Notes under the pieces: generated by a model | Told to the model about the DNA's origin: nothing | Database searches by the model: none | Seen by the model: only the letters and a program-made list of their open reading frames with translations | Shown here: piece after piece, positions 23,970 to 37,400 of the stretch | Layout of the letters: the number at the start of each line of letters is the position of its first letter | Position numbering within the stretch: the first letter of the stretch is position 1 | From: Anarhynchus alexandrinus | Taxonomy: Eukaryota; Chordata; Aves; Charadriiformes; Charadriidae | NCBI GenBank assembly: GCA_008711295.1 | Contig: VUYV01000003.1 | Coordinates: 3,055,246 to 3,119,245 of the forward strand | DNA length: 64,000 bases | Reading direction: 5' to 3' | Translations under genes and position numbers: made by a program

Positions 23970-24550
23970 ATTGCTGTAACTGACTAAACCCCTAAGGGCT
24001 GGAATGTGAGTCACTGCATAAAATCCTACAATGGGAGAAGGCTCAGTGGAGATTGGCAAGGATGATGTGCCCGTGAAGCTCAGAGAATAATGGAAAGAAG
24101 CTGATTGTATCTCAAGACCCAGCTGATTTTATCTCAAGGGGACCCAGAAGGTGGCCTTTGGTTTACATAAGCACCTATCAACAGTTGAATGGATCAATTG
24201 GTGGTGTAAATGTCTCCCTGAGTTATCCTGATCAGCATGGGTGGGAGTTGAATACTTGGATCATCCCAACATGGAGTATAAAATCTAGACAATTAGTAAA
24301 AGAATTTTGAAGAGAGCAGCCGGCTTAAATCCATATAATCTTTCCCAGCAACTGGGGACATACAGTGTTGTGACAGTGAACATATTACAGAGACAAGTAA
24401 TGGGAATCACATTGGGACTGAAACGTGTATTGCAATTGCTATGTTTTGCTAAGTCTAACTTACGTTTGTATTGTGTTTTCACTATATTTTAGATCACTCT
24501 GCTAAATCAGAAGCCCAGTGTAACATAACAATCTCCAAATAAGTAAACTT
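23970..24550 (+). mobile_element. Possible solo LTR or unclassified repeat
   Basis: The segment differs in texture from its flanks. It has a TATAAAA box at 24277-24283, a downstream GAGAGCAGCC region (24312-24321) and an AATAAG polyadenylation-like word near 24538, in the order expected for LTR U3, R and U5. It also holds an imperfect tandem duplication at 24099-24145. I could not define TG...CA ends or a target-site duplication, and I do not recognise the family. This is an inference from layout only. Confidence 0.35.
24099..24145. repeat. Imperfect two-copy tandem duplication
   Basis: AGCTGATTGTATCTCAAGACCC (24099-24120) is followed at 24121-24145 by a near copy with G-to-T and three extra bases before the final CCC. 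Such internal duplications are common in LTR U3 regions, which weakly supports the LTR reading of the enclosing segment. Confidence 0.75.
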
Positions 24551-24629
24551 CTATTAAACATGACACCCTTCATGTGTGGAAGATCTAAAAGAACCTGGTT
24601 GGAGAGTATCGGACTCTGACAATTGCTCA

Positions 24630-24790
24630 GAGAGAGTCTAGTACCTCCATCTTAGAGACTTTCAAAGATTGACTAAATAAGGCTCTGAGCAACATTCGTT
24701 CAGCTTTTCAATGAAGTCAGCTTTCCTTTGGCATTGGACTAGATGACCACTAGAAGGCTTTTCCAACCATAATTATTCTGTGATTCTATT
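24630..24790 (+). mobile_element. Old CR1 3' tail
   Basis: Plus-strand CR1 end. It shows TACCTCCATCTTAGAGACT, CTCTGAGCAAC, GGACTAGATGACC and TTTTCCAACC, then the tail ATTATTCTGTGATTCTATT. The words match the CR1 3' UTR in order but with many changes, indicating an older copy. It lies directly downstream of the possible LTR, so two repeats abut here. Confidence 0.85.
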
Positions 24791-26149
24791 ACCTGCAGAG
24801 TCAGATCATCTTTTTTTTTTTTTTCTTTTTTTCTTTTTTTCTTTACAGGCCAGACTGGTGCGTATTCCCATGTATGGTCACAACTTGGTAGTCTAAGTCA
24901 TGGTTGAGTACTAGCCAGAGCAAGTACCAGCAAATTGAGTTCTGTGTTGCCTGTATTTCTTAGAACAGGGTATAGCAACTTCTTCAGCTTTCATGCCATA
25001 GTACATCTGGAATTTTCTGATGGGAACTCCCAAACTGATTTCAGAAAAGCCCGAGAAAGATTGAAAATGTGGAGACCAGTTTGTCAGGAAAGGATGGAAA
25101 TGAATTTCCAAGATAGGATGTTAGATTTGCTAAGATTAGAGTATGATGTTATTCAAAGAATGCAGAGATAAAGGATCAAAAAAATGATGGCTGTAGTACT
25201 ATGGGGTGGGTATATCAGGTAAGAAATTCAGGTAAGTATATCAGGGAAGAAACTGGAGATGAAAATTTAGAATAACTATGAGCTCAGGAAAAATCACAGT
25301 TTATTTGCAGATAAAAGTATGTGACTATGGAAATATATTTGGAAAAAAAACAGTGGAGCACAAATTATAAGTAGACTTTAAACTATAGTAAGCCAGACAC
25401 AAATAAATGTCTTCTAGGAAAGCAGAGTGTGGCACTAGCAGAAGTAATAGCACATTATCATAAGTCTTCTCCTTTGGTGATTCTGATACATGGGAATGAT
25501 AGATATTTTACATAGCTGAGTAAATGCATTGATATTCAAATCATTGCAGCTGCATTCCATCATTATTTTACAATAAATTGGTAGCAATATTTGTAAAACA
25601 GAAATTTGTCGGGAATCTTACAGTTTATGAGAAATTCTTTAATACAAGTATTCATCCAGATGCATGGTTTTCATATCCAAATGTCCTTCCTGAAGTTTTC
25701 TCTGTGCCTGTGTAGGAGCTGATTATCCATCTTTTTAATCTTTCCTGCCAGTGGTTATTTGGAATGCATTAATAACCCTTGTGAACTAGCAGCCAGTAGT
25801 AACCTGAACAGAAAGGTTCAGATACTGTGAATAGTTAAATGTTATTTCCTTTACACTGTCCTTCAGCTCCTTCCAAACACTTGGTTGCAATTTCAGTTTA
25901 TATCTCTTCTCCACCTACAGTGTAGTTGCATCTTTTGGACATAATAACAGTTTAAGATGACAAAATCTGCTACTTTTTAAGTGAGAATTCCTTTCTTCAC
26001 TTGAGCACAGTCTATAGAAAGGAATAGTTCCTGACAGTAGTTTAGGACCTATTGTGTGTCACCTATAGAAGTGTAATGTTAATTGTGTTTGAAGTATACT
26101 GATTTCTGTTAGAGTTACTGAAAAAGATCAGAGCCTACAGAAGTTGGTA
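24791..26149. other. Unique stretch with a T/C-rich run
   Basis: Opens with a T-rich tract (24811-24843, T runs broken by single C). A local imperfect repeat of a TATATCAGG(T/G)AAGAAA unit occurs at 25211-25226 and 25238-25253. Nothing else is recognisable. Confidence 0.55.
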
Positions 26150-27060
26150 TTAAACTCTAATACTTGTGGATGTTAATGAACATTGATCGTTCAACATTAT
26201 ATGAGGGATTGGGGACATATCTGTCGTGGATGGAATCATGCACTTTACTTATGAGAGAGAAGCAACAATATACTTTATTGATATAAATCAGTGAGTTAAC
26301 AAAGTTCAATAGTAAATGTGACAGTGGTTTAACAAGATTCAATGGCAAGGTTCACTTGCTTATTTACTGCATAGGGGACAGGGTCAGCCAAAACTGTCAG
26401 GGAAACCCTCCTGTTGAGTCATGAGATTCAGAATGGACCCCCTTGCTTTCTAAACTCCTTCTCAGAGAGGACTCTAGGTGTGGCTGGATCCAATCCCAGT
26501 CCCAGACTTGGTCAACAGTTTATGTCTAAAGGATTATATATGCACAGTCAAACCTTTATATCACTTAGCTAAGATTTCAAAGTTTAGCATGCTATTAACC
26601 ATTTAACCAAGAATCTGTTGTGGCAAGGAATCTCTTAATCTTGAGGAGTAACCTTGAGAGGCACCCCTACTTAAGGGGAGATCCTGGCATGCAGCCCACT
26701 GCCATGCAGGAGATGTCAACAGGATCTTGGGCTGCTTGCTATTTATGGGGGTAAGATGATTGACTCATACTTACACAGCGGCTGCAGATGTTAGTTCCTT
26801 CCAAATCTGGCTTGAGTCAGACATTGACCAGCACTGTGGTTAGCTGGGCGCATTGCCATAAACTAGCCCTTGGCTATTGTGTTATTATCCATCTGCCCGG
26901 AATCCACTTTGAGCCAGATGCATCCATCATGACCACCACTGGTGGTTATCGTTTGAGCAGGGTTATGGGAAGAGGTCAGGTTGGGGCAGGGGAGTACACC
27001 TTCACGCCATCATATCTGATCACATGACTACTGCTTGTCAGCACTCTATTTTTCACATTG
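26150..27060 (-). mobile_element. Probable endogenous retrovirus solo LTR, minus strand
   Basis: Read on the minus strand, this segment has the layout of an LTR. First comes a GC-richer U3-like part (about 27055-26760). Then there is an ATAAATAG box (around 26747-26740) preceded by CCCC. A roughly 460-base middle part follows, then AATAAA (26279-26274) and a U5-like pyrimidine-rich segment with GCTTCTCTCTCAT. Near the AATAAA, the words TTGAATCTTGTTAAACCACTG and TGAACTTTGTTAACTCACTG form an internal degenerate repeat. No gag, pol or env remnant flanks it, so it is a solo LTR at most. The ends and family are uncertain, and I found no clean target-site duplication. Confidence 0.55.
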
Positions 27061-30000
27061 AATATGGCTCTACGATTTTTTTTCAATTACTTGTATCATG
27101 TCTAATTCCTTCTGGTTCACCAGACATGATGTTGTCAAATAGAGTGACACCAGTTGTAATTGTATAAGGTATCTGCATATCAGCTCCAATAGCAGCAAAA
27201 AGCAGCAATGGCCAAATATTACAGTTGCAGTGTCCAGTTGAGCAAGAAAGCATATCATCTCCAGAAGAATAAAGAAAAATACGACTGAAATATGTTTGTA
27301 AAAATTCTGGAAATTGTTACTTTGCATGGTAATTTACTATTTTCTTAAAAATTTCACAGAAGGCACATTCTCCCATATCAGGCCTCATTTCCCCAGAAAA
27401 TAAGGAAGCAGAAAGATTCTTCAGAAGTTTCCATTCTCCTTTGTTATATAGTGGTTGCATCACTTTGCTTTGCTTTTTGAGATGAATACATGGCATTTGC
27501 AGTCATTCTTCTACATGCAGGTGAGGAAAGCCAGTGGACTATTAGTCTTTGACAGGAATGTTTTGAGCAGACTTAGGGAGCTTATCAACATTGCACAATT
27601 ATAAATCAATTTTACGTTGCTGATGAAATCTCATTTCCTCTTTTAAGCAACCTTTCGCTGTTAAATACAGAATTCTCTCCCTCTGCATATAGCTTCTCAG
27701 TCACGATGGCCATGTTTTGTATATTTTTATGTGCAACTTTCTCCAAAGAGGTTGAGTTCATACTATGCTTTTATTTGCATTTTTCTAGTGTTAGGAAGAG
27801 ACTTGCATGCTGTGTTTTGATTTCTCTTTTTTTCAGGTATACAGGGAGAACATATTATTGTTTTTTATTATTATTAGTAGTAGCAGTAAATATTCCTCAG
27901 AAAAAAAAAGGGTATGCAGTAGTAACATGAAAACTTTAAATTATACTAGATTCTATAGTGCAATGAATACAAATCTGTGAATCCTTTGAGGTTTGTGGAA
28001 CTGACGTACAACAGCAAGAGCTTATAGCATATTTTGAGCTTGTAATGGAAGCACCACAAATAAACAACTACAAAAATCATTTATCTAAATTAAGTGAGGT
28101 TTTACTGATGGCTAATAAATAGTATCACAGTAACAGGTAGTATAATGGTTTGTTATGGGATTATCTGTTCTAATCTTTTGTGGTGCAACGGAATCAGACA
28201 TGTTATCCCAGCATTGTAATATATTCAGAAAACCATTTTTCCAACCTATCTTTTGTAACTTTGTGGGGAAGGAACACTAAGCATTCCCTTAGTATTCTGC
28301 TCCAAAACTTCATGCCTTTAACAGTATCTTCATATGAACATAGCCACTGCCAGACCTATTTGTAGCAAGTCCATGTTTTGTGTCTGATACTGGCCAGCAT
28401 CACTTCAATACTGCAGGCCTCAAAACAGGCAGGTGTGGGATAATACCCTCCCAGCCACGTCATGTTATTTCAACATTTGCTAATCAGAGATTAGATGATA
28501 AAAAATGTAGTGTAAATTCTAATAACCCTAATAGTGGTTTTGTAGCCGAGATCTCTTCTAATTCTTGATAGTGTCCAGATAAATCTCTGTAAGTACATAT
28601 TGGTTTACTGTTTGCAGCAGTCCCATGATCACAGTGTTAGGGAGAATACAAGAATGCTGGAGAAGTTCCTTCTTCCAGAATTTAAAATTAGTATAGAACA
28701 GGGGACAGCACTTCGATGCAACCAATCTGAACAAAGTAACAAATGATTTGTTTCATTTCCACAAGTTCTATACAGAGAGAAAGCCCATTTGAAAGTTTAA
28801 TGGAAGTGTTAGTGCCTAAGTGATAACTTGCAGCAGAAATACATAGAAGGAAAATGTGAAAATCACTTAGTAAGTGTCAAAACTATAATTTGCTCCTTCC
28901 TCTTGATACACTGCAGATAGTTTATCTACTCCACTGCTCCTATGCAGCATAAAGAACAAAAGTTCGGGCATAAGAGATTAATGAGACATTTGTCGCAATA
29001 TAAATGAGGAGGTTAGGAGATTTACATTACTGTAAGCTACAAGATGGATTAATGTAATTTCTGTTTGTAGCCTCAGATTTAATTCATCAGTGTTTCCGGG
29101 AGAAAATGCATTATTGGGAGCATGTTTCAAGAGAATTTTGGAGTACGGTTATATTAGGAGTGTATAACTGGAGACATTTATTATAAGCATGGAGCTTAAT
29201 TCCATAAAATGTTGAACAGTTTCCTAATGGAATATAGCTTTTCTTTGATAACAAGGTTCAGTAATGTCAGTTCTTTGTCTAGGTCTTGGAATATATATGA
29301 AACAAAAAAATGAAACTACAGGTGGTGAAAACTGCAGAGCTCTACAACTATGTTTTATTTCCTTCATCATACTTCTATCACTACTTTGATTGCTTTTCTG
29401 AAACTTTTATTTGGATGTTTTTTGTCTTAATCTTCTCAAATTATCAAATTAAGGTAAATGAAAAACAAGAAAAATAAAAATATTTTTTTTTATTATGAAG
29501 TACAAAAATAGTCATAACACTGCTGATACTTAGCTGTAAGATAAGCTCCAATTTAGAAGAGGATTTAAGAACAGATTTAAATAATTTGCTGAATAGGAAT
29601 GGATTTACATACATGCATAAATGTCATTGTTAATTTTCTCTCTTGATCTTCTAGTATATTAGACCTGAATACCATTACTTTAAGTACTTTGACAATCTTT
29701 ATGATTATTCTCTTTTGTAGCAAGAAACGCCTGAAATGAGACAAAACTGCAGTTCAGGACTCTAAAAAATAATTTCTTTAGCATATGAATACAGTTAAAA
29801 TGGTAAAAGTGTCCTTATTTAGGAAATTCATACTCGTGTAAAAGATAGGAAGCAAAACAATGTATATGTGAAGAGAACGAGGCCCTATCTTGGCCACTTT
29901 CTTTCCATTTTTCTCTATCTTCCAAAGGGCAGCTCTGTGGCAGCCCTGGCTGTAGTAGCTGCATCTTTAAACCAGCTCTGTCAGTTTAAGCCTTTTTATA

Positions 30001-33000
30001 TAAATGTAATCTGCGGTAAGGGTGATTCTATCATTTCTGTGTTTTTAGCAAATGAAATGGTTGAACAATACAGTTGGGCCATTATAAAATATAGGACAGG
30101 GAGGATCTAAAAGTCCAAAGAAGGTATTTCATCAGAAATGAATGAATAAAGTAGTTCCTGGTGCTATTCTCTTTTATTCCCAGGCAAAGTTAAGACAACA
30201 GCAGGAGAAGTTTCTGATGGGATAGGGAAAGCAAAAACTTTATGCAACGTTTAGATACAGTGTGTTGTCTCTCCAGGCAGTGAGTTAGGAAAAAAGAATA
30301 CTAGAGAAATCTGGTATTTATTGTCGAGATCTTGAGGTATTACAGCTATGTGCATTTTTTATTTGTGATTAAATTAATAGTAATTTTATAATGATATATG
30401 GGTATAGGAAACCAAACTTCTGAATACCACTAAGTGTGTGTACCTCTCCACTTAAACTTTCAAAAATCTGAGTTCTGGAAAAAGAAACATGAGTATTATT
30501 ATGCACAGAAAGCCTAAAAGGAAATTAATGTTTTAGTGTACTTTTTTTTGCAGATGAAATAGTAAAAGATTTTCTTCTAAGTTTATCTTAATTAAAAATA
30601 GTAGAAAAATCTTTTGGATGATTACATGTTGTATGTTTACAGTGTTTTTTCTTTTGTCCCTTTCCTTGTGTTACTAAAATGAACAAATAAACAAAAACCC
30701 CAGTAAGAATCTAGGTGTTTTAAAAATCTGAAGTCTTTTATACAATCTAAATCAAGAGGTATAATTCTCTAAAATATTGTCTGTGGTTACTTTTCATTGC
30801 AGCCTTTCAACAAGAAGGGGACCTGTACAATCTAAAATAGCTGTACAAGACTGGTGCTACTGGTAGTTTTAAGCAGATATGCTGGTCAGAGGAAACATAG
30901 CAAGTTAAACTTTTCTATAATTTGGACAGGAATAAAAATGAGGTCTTATGCTGGTGACTCATAGGTTTGATCATAAATTACAGTTTCCAAAGGAGTAATG
31001 TAAGATAAGGCAAGACCTTGTTGTACAATGTAAATATCTTTCCAAGTTCATCCCGATTGTTGCTAAGAAATTCTTTGAAAAGTGGAAGCCCCAACAACAT
31101 CAAAACTCTTAGAGGGGAGATGACTGCTTTTGTGATAAGAATTGAATCAAAATGGCAGATCTTAGCTGATTTCTCCTTACCTATTTGCTTTCAAAATGAA
31201 CAGAAATAGATACAGCAGTGCCTTTGGCAAAGGGTGTGGTACTGCTGCAAGACTTCTTCTGAGAGAGAGTTACTAAGAGTGAGAGAGAGGTAGATCAGGG
31301 TAAGGGGGAGGAGGAAGGGGGGCAGGACCAGACATTTTGCACCATTCTTGTATCACACATAGCACATGGATGGCTAAACATCCTGGAACAATGATTTCAG
31401 TACTGAAAACGGAAAGCAAAGTTCGTTCCTCACAAAGGGAACTGATGACTGCCCTATTTGGCACATCAATGCTCCTAGTGTAGTCTTTGAAGTGAGGTAA
31501 GGAGAAACAGTGTACTCCTATCCCCTTTTTTTTATCAGCTAATTTTGAACAGACAGGAAGCAATGGGTAGGATTAGGGGATGTCTGTGGCACAACTGTTG
31601 TACTCATTCTAATCCTTCCTTCTGTGGCTATATTTCAGTGTAGAGAGCCTTAGGCTAATCATTGAACAAATTTCAACCTACAAGAATAAATTCAGCATAG
31701 TCAACTTCGAAATCTTTCATCTGATTGTAATCATCTAAATCTTAAGGATACAAATTCTAACATGATGTCCAGTTACTTGTCCTCTTGCCGAAGTATCAGC
31801 ATGATCCTTCCCACTTCCTGTGAGAAGTTCTAGTAACAAAAAACCCAAGGCTTGTAACACTTCCAGACGAGGACATAGGTTTTCACTGTTTTCCTATACA
31901 GAGGTAATTCCCATCCTTTTTGCATACCCTTTGGGTCTTTTTTATTGTTTTACCTCAGTGTTTTAAGTTTTAACTTCAAAGATATGGGACTGGCAGTCAC
32001 ATCAGAAAACAGTTATACTACAGCTGAAAATTATGCTTACCCTTCTGTGTCCTCCCATTTCTGTTTTTTGATCTACTCAAGAAGTGGTGTTCAGATGTTT
32101 CCTTCCCGTACCCCCTCCCCAATTTTCAAGCTAATATATGGCACATGGTACTAGTAATTAATAAACCCTGTTTAGAACATCAACGTCATGCAGGCCAATA
32201 AAGCTTTTGCCAACCGTTTTTGACCTTTAAAGAACTTATGTCTATGTGGCTCTTTGCAGTTATCCAACACACCATTACATTCTTTTAAGGTATGTTCCTA
32301 TTATCTTTAAGTGATCTATAGAATAAAAATGCTATTAATTAAGATTTTAAAAATCTTGCATAAGCCCTATTTAAACTTTCTGTTTTAGTCATTCCATAAA
32401 ATTATGCTGATGTAAGAAAGACTGTCAATCGATTCTGTTTTCTAACACTGGTAAATACTATACTTTTCACTCCAAATTCCTTAATTGCAAGAGGTTAGTG
32501 TCCCATTCTTTTTTATAACTCCCCAGCTTCCAGCAGTCAGTAGTAGAAGGATTTCCTGAGTTTCATCACTGTATTTATTGCCAGGAGACATAGAAATTTA
32601 TGTAGGAATCGTTGTTGCATATCACCTGGCAGTTGGCCATATTCAAGACAATATTTCAAATGAGTTATTATTTCAGTCAGTGTGGTGGTTTTGCTTGACT
32701 TAGGGTAGGTCATGAAACACACAATTTACCAACACCAGGTGGTATTACCAGGCTAATAATTATTTTAGGATAGGTGGACAGATACCTTCAGTGACCTCTC
32801 TTCTTTATACACAAGTAATCTATAATCAAAACAAACATTTTATTATTTTCTTTTGGTGCTGAGGATCATAACTGCAATATTCAAAACATGGGCACATCAT
32901 GGATATGTATTTATGCCTGTTCCAGTTTTGCTCTTTATTCCATTTCTAGTAACTCCTAAAACTCTAATTGCTTTTCTTGACTACAACTACAGCTGAACTG

Positions 33001-34129
33001 TATTTGATAAACTTCCTTCCTAATACACGGTAATATTGAAATCCTGGCTCTTGAATTGGTTGTTCCTTGTCTTAAGTGTGAGAGAGAGAAAAGACTCAAT
33101 TTAAACAATTTGACATTAATTCCTCTCCTTTTCCTTCTTCTCCTCTCCTCAGACTTTTGTATCATCCTCTTGAGTTTTGGTGACCAGCTGTCTAATAATC
33201 TTTTGATGTTACTTGCACTGATTCACATCTCCACCTCTTTAGCAATGGCAGTTAACAAAACTTAAAATACAGATAGCCTTTTCCTGGAATGATAAATAAA
33301 ATTATATGTACATGCAGGAAAAAAGGAAAGCAGGAAGACTAGCTAAGATGACCTTAATCTTGACGGTCAATTTAAAATTTATAAGGTACATAACCTGTAG
33401 AGGGGCCATGACTTGTGGGGTTTTTTAAATGTTATGGAGATGTAGATTTCAGTGATACAGAAATATATACTGTAGAGATTTTGTAAAAAGAGGTGCCCTT
33501 TGGATGGATTGCAATGTTGCTTATCTATGTGTTTGCTGGATTCTCCAAAGAATGTTGGTAGACAGCTCCGGCAAACCTTCCCTTTATAAAGGCTCCTCTG
33601 ATTATTCCCCATCATATTCCTATTATACTTTATCTTTTTACAACTTCTTAGAAATGTAAGTCATATTGCGGAGAAACTCAATCCTCTCTTTCATTTGCTA
33701 ACTATTTGCATAACTGAATCAACTTATTTTTCTTCATATATAGCTAATTTATAGGCTTGTCTACATTAGGAAAATAGGTCATATTTTGAAAAAGTTAAAT
33801 TATTAATGGTTCAAATAACATGAAAAGCAGAAAGAAAAATGGTAATGAAATCTTGATATGTTTCAATACCAGGAGAAACTAAAGCAAATTCAGCTTAAAG
33901 GCATAATATTGCTGGACTCAAAATCATTAAAAAAACATGAGTAGAAATGAAAAAAATAATTTGAAAAGTCAGGAGATGAAGAAAAAATATTTCAATGGAG
34001 AGAAAATTCTGTAAAATAATAATGTAGAAAAAATGCTAGTAATTTGACTGTTCATGTTGGCACAATTTGTGCATCTCTCTTTAAATACATACTAGCAAAA
34101 CAGCAAAAAAACCCAAATTTGTGGCTTCT
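27061..34129. other. Long unique AT-rich stretch
   Basis: About 7 kb with no recognised interspersed repeat and no exon I can support. It holds a purine-rich tract at 31261-31329 and scattered A/T runs. Frames such as 29868-30110 (80 codons) or 31273-31563 (96 codons, minus) show no family resemblance. Confidence 0.55.
31261..31329 (+). repeat. Purine-rich tract (GA, then GGGA-rich)
   Basis: Nearly all bases are A or G: GAGAGAGAG at the left, then GTGAGAGAGAGG, then GGGGGAGGAGGAAGGGGGG. Short interruptions (TTACT, TAGATC) break it. Such polypurine tracts can form triplex structures in principle. Here it is most likely a simple-sequence region. Confidence 0.75.
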
Positions 34130-34424
34130 CTTGAAGGAAGGTATTGTGTGAAGAGATCAAGAAGTAGCAGGCAAAGCACACCAAAAGCAGTGGAAAAGAT
34201 CCGGGTCTGTCGGTCTCCAAAGCAAGCCCCAAGTGCCGCAGGAATGCCCCTTTGGGGACAGGGGCAGGGGACTGCCCTACTGCTCAGGGCTCCTGGAAAA
34301 CTGCAGGAGGAGAGACAGCTTCACATGAGGGCTTTCTTCTTAAAGGCAGTCACGTGGTGAAAGCAGCACCATGTACTTAAGATTAAACATCAGCAGCAAA
34401 TTAAAAAAAAAAAAAAAAAAAAAN
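34130..34424 (+). other. GC-richer segment ending in ATTAAA and a long A run (possible retrocopy)
   Basis: A 250-base segment with higher GC than its flanks (around 34190-34370) is followed by ATTAAA (34382-34387). An A run of about 22 begins 14 bases later (34402-34423) and ends at an N (34424). An alternative polyadenylation signal 10-30 bases before an A tail is what a reverse-transcribed mRNA end would look like. I recognise no parent gene and no target-site duplication. Chance juxtaposition of a GC-rich patch and an A run is equally possible. Confidence 0.3.
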
Positions 34425-37400
34425 ATTGAACTGGGAAAATCAATTTTAGAGCTAACAAAGGGATCAAAGAACAATTATTTAGTATACATAAACTATGTCA
34501 TATATAGCAAATCCAGATATAACGTGAAACTGCAGACCAGTGAAGAAAATGCAAGATACAGTCCCTGTTTGAGAGTATGTAAAAATAGGCCATGATGGAT
34601 CGTAAGATGAGGAAGACATAGCATTTTGTCAACATCATAAATCTTCCAGCTGTTACAAGGGGAAAACTGCTCAGTTCACCCAGTATAATCCTAAACTGGG
34701 ATCAAAGCAATTCATAAACTTATTAGCAACTTGTGTTAACCAGGCATCATTGACCTATCTGTTTGGGATTAATATCTGTTGTACAACAGATTAGCCAGAA
34801 TACTAAGCATTTTTAAACTGTTAATGAACACAAATCTTTCCACAACTGAACCCCCAAAATTCTAACCACACACACTCCTCCCACAAGACAGGTGGGGTGC
34901 AGGCTGGTTGGGTGCTAGCTGCTCCTGTGGGGTGGCCATGCTGTTTAGCACAAGTAGGGATTAGAGTGACAGCAGGATGAGTATTGCCACTTCTACTCTA
35001 AGGTGCCTTCCTCTGCCTTGTCACAAACTGTTGTTTCTTCTATGTTTGTCAGGTGAACTCTTCATTTATTTCCAAAAAATATTTGAAATTTCCCAGATAC
35101 TGTTTAATTTGGCTGATGTTTGTCTTCCTCTTTAACATCATCAGAGGGTTTTCACATATCCCTTGAACTTTTTAATAATGAAACTGGTAAATTCTTAGAC
35201 CTCTGATTATGGAAAGTTATAATTTTAAAAGGCTTCTGCATAACCGTACTATTAGATAGAGCTGGATATAACTTTTTAAGAACAAAAATGCTTTTAAAAT
35301 TAAAAATTCACTGACTCAGTGTCTTGGGAATATTTCTCAGGTGCAGGATAAGATCTGAGAGTGAGCTACATGCAATTTAGGATCAGTGAACAATTCCACA
35401 GAAAGCACTTAAAAAGAAATCTGCATCCAGATTATATAGTTAATAGAGTCTTTATGTGTTTGGGACTTTGATTTTTATCTCAACCTTGTGTTACTACTGA
35501 TTGGCCAGTTGACTCCAGCAGAATTGTGACACTGTGCTGAATTAATCACCTCTTACAGCCAATCTCAAGATCAGTGGAGTAACAGGCTGCTCTGCCTGGG
35601 GTTCAGCAGACAGTCTCTACCACTACTAGAAATGAATGCAGGTTCATTCATAGGTTGTTTTGTTGTTTTCTTTTCCTCCCTGGTTGAGTAGGAGATATGT
35701 CTGCCTTTCCTGTTTTCCAGCTCATTGTGCTATGATCTCCTGTAGACAGCAAAGCTTACTCCTTAAATTGAACATTGCTGTAAATTTTATTCAGTGAATT
35801 TCCCTGAAAAATTCTAAAGTTAGCACTTATAAGTGGCCCCTACAAGAGACAACAACAAGCGGTTTAAAAGCTTTGGCTGAAAAGGATAAAGTATAACTTC
35901 TTTTAAAGAGCTGATAAATGTTTTTGTGAGGTTTTAGTGTATGGGTATAAATGTGGACTATTTGGAGGAAACAAATAGAATATGCCTGGAGAAAAAAGGC
36001 GATGTAGGATATGCAATATTAATAGCTATCCAAGAGCACTTTGGGATGACTGCTTTTGGATAATTCATTGCAAAAACTGTGTCAACAGTGCTGTGAGCTC
36101 ATGAATGAAGTACTAAAAGCTTTGTAGTTATGGTAAGGATAAATTCCCATATGTGAAAATGATCAGTGAAGGAAGAATTACTTTGCATTACTGAAAGTAA
36201 GCTAAGATACCAAACATAACACTTCAAAAGCATCTGTCTCAACTTTAGTTTACAAGTTCTAGCTCTGGTAGTCAAGGGTAAGACAAGTCTCAACTTGCTT
36301 TATAAACTTACTGTTGGATACCTACCCTGTACTTCTTTCTTCTCTCTGCAGTACCTCATAAAAAATTATTACTTTTGCTGAAAGAAGTATTTTTGGTTCA
36401 GGGAATCATTGAATCACTGACCTAGTGAACTCTCAAAATTTTGGAGGAGTTTTAAATTGTCCCTGATTTGTAACATTTAGGAACTAGATCCTGATAAAGA
36501 AATAGGCCAATTCTTACCAGGTATTACCTTTTGAGTTGTAGAGCTAATTGATGTAGATCAGTCCCCCAATTCATATCCCAAAGCTGGTTGGACAACTGGA
36601 AGACTAGTTGTGTGAGTTCATCACTAGGAAGTCATAACAACAATAACTTCTCCCACTCAGTTTAATGCATCAGAAACTGCCTTATCATCACTATATTGTA
36701 GAGGGGTTAGAAAAACATCAGGTTTGGAGGTTTCCTTTGTCTGAGGATCCTTAGGCAGCACATCCAGGCTATTCACACTGCCTGTTCACACAGGTCTGAT
36801 GGAAATTGGTAAATTTGAGTGCCTTGCCCATACTTTAAAAAAGTTTAAAAATCTAAATTATAAAATTTTTTATAGGGAAAACTTTGTTATTGGAGGACCA
36901 AGAACGAGGAATTTAAGGACACTGAGGTGTCAATGACTACAAACCAGAAAAGATAAAACTTCTCAGGAAAGGCCACACTGTGAATTTCTTAGACTTCCTC
37001 ATGCTTATGTGTATATGCTAAGCTTTCCAAACCTTTCTAAGTGTGGTCCCTTTTCTTCCAGTGTTAAGACAACCATAACTCTTCAAAGCAGCATTCCTGT
37101 TAGTTGTTTCTGAGGAATAGAGAAGCAACTTTTTTCTGACCAGACTTTTTATTTTTAATGCTTATCTGCATGGTCATATTAACCTTACAAAATATCTTAC
37201 TGGGGGAAAAAAAAAAGTATGTGTTGACAGAACTTTTTAATTTTCCAATACATTGTCTGTTATTGGTCCTGCTCAGATATTTTCACTTGTGCTGTCTGAT
37301 TTCTGGTTCTTCCCAGTGGGTCTGTGTTGCAATATTTAGATGCAAAACGCTTCCTTTCTCCTTTGAGGAAGTTGGGTCTTTTCTTTGGATCTACCTTACT

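Noticed and set aside
26788..27027. 79-codon frame with a protein-like mixture of residues
   Set aside because: It falls in the U3-like part of the probable LTR and is better explained by that repeat's higher GC content.
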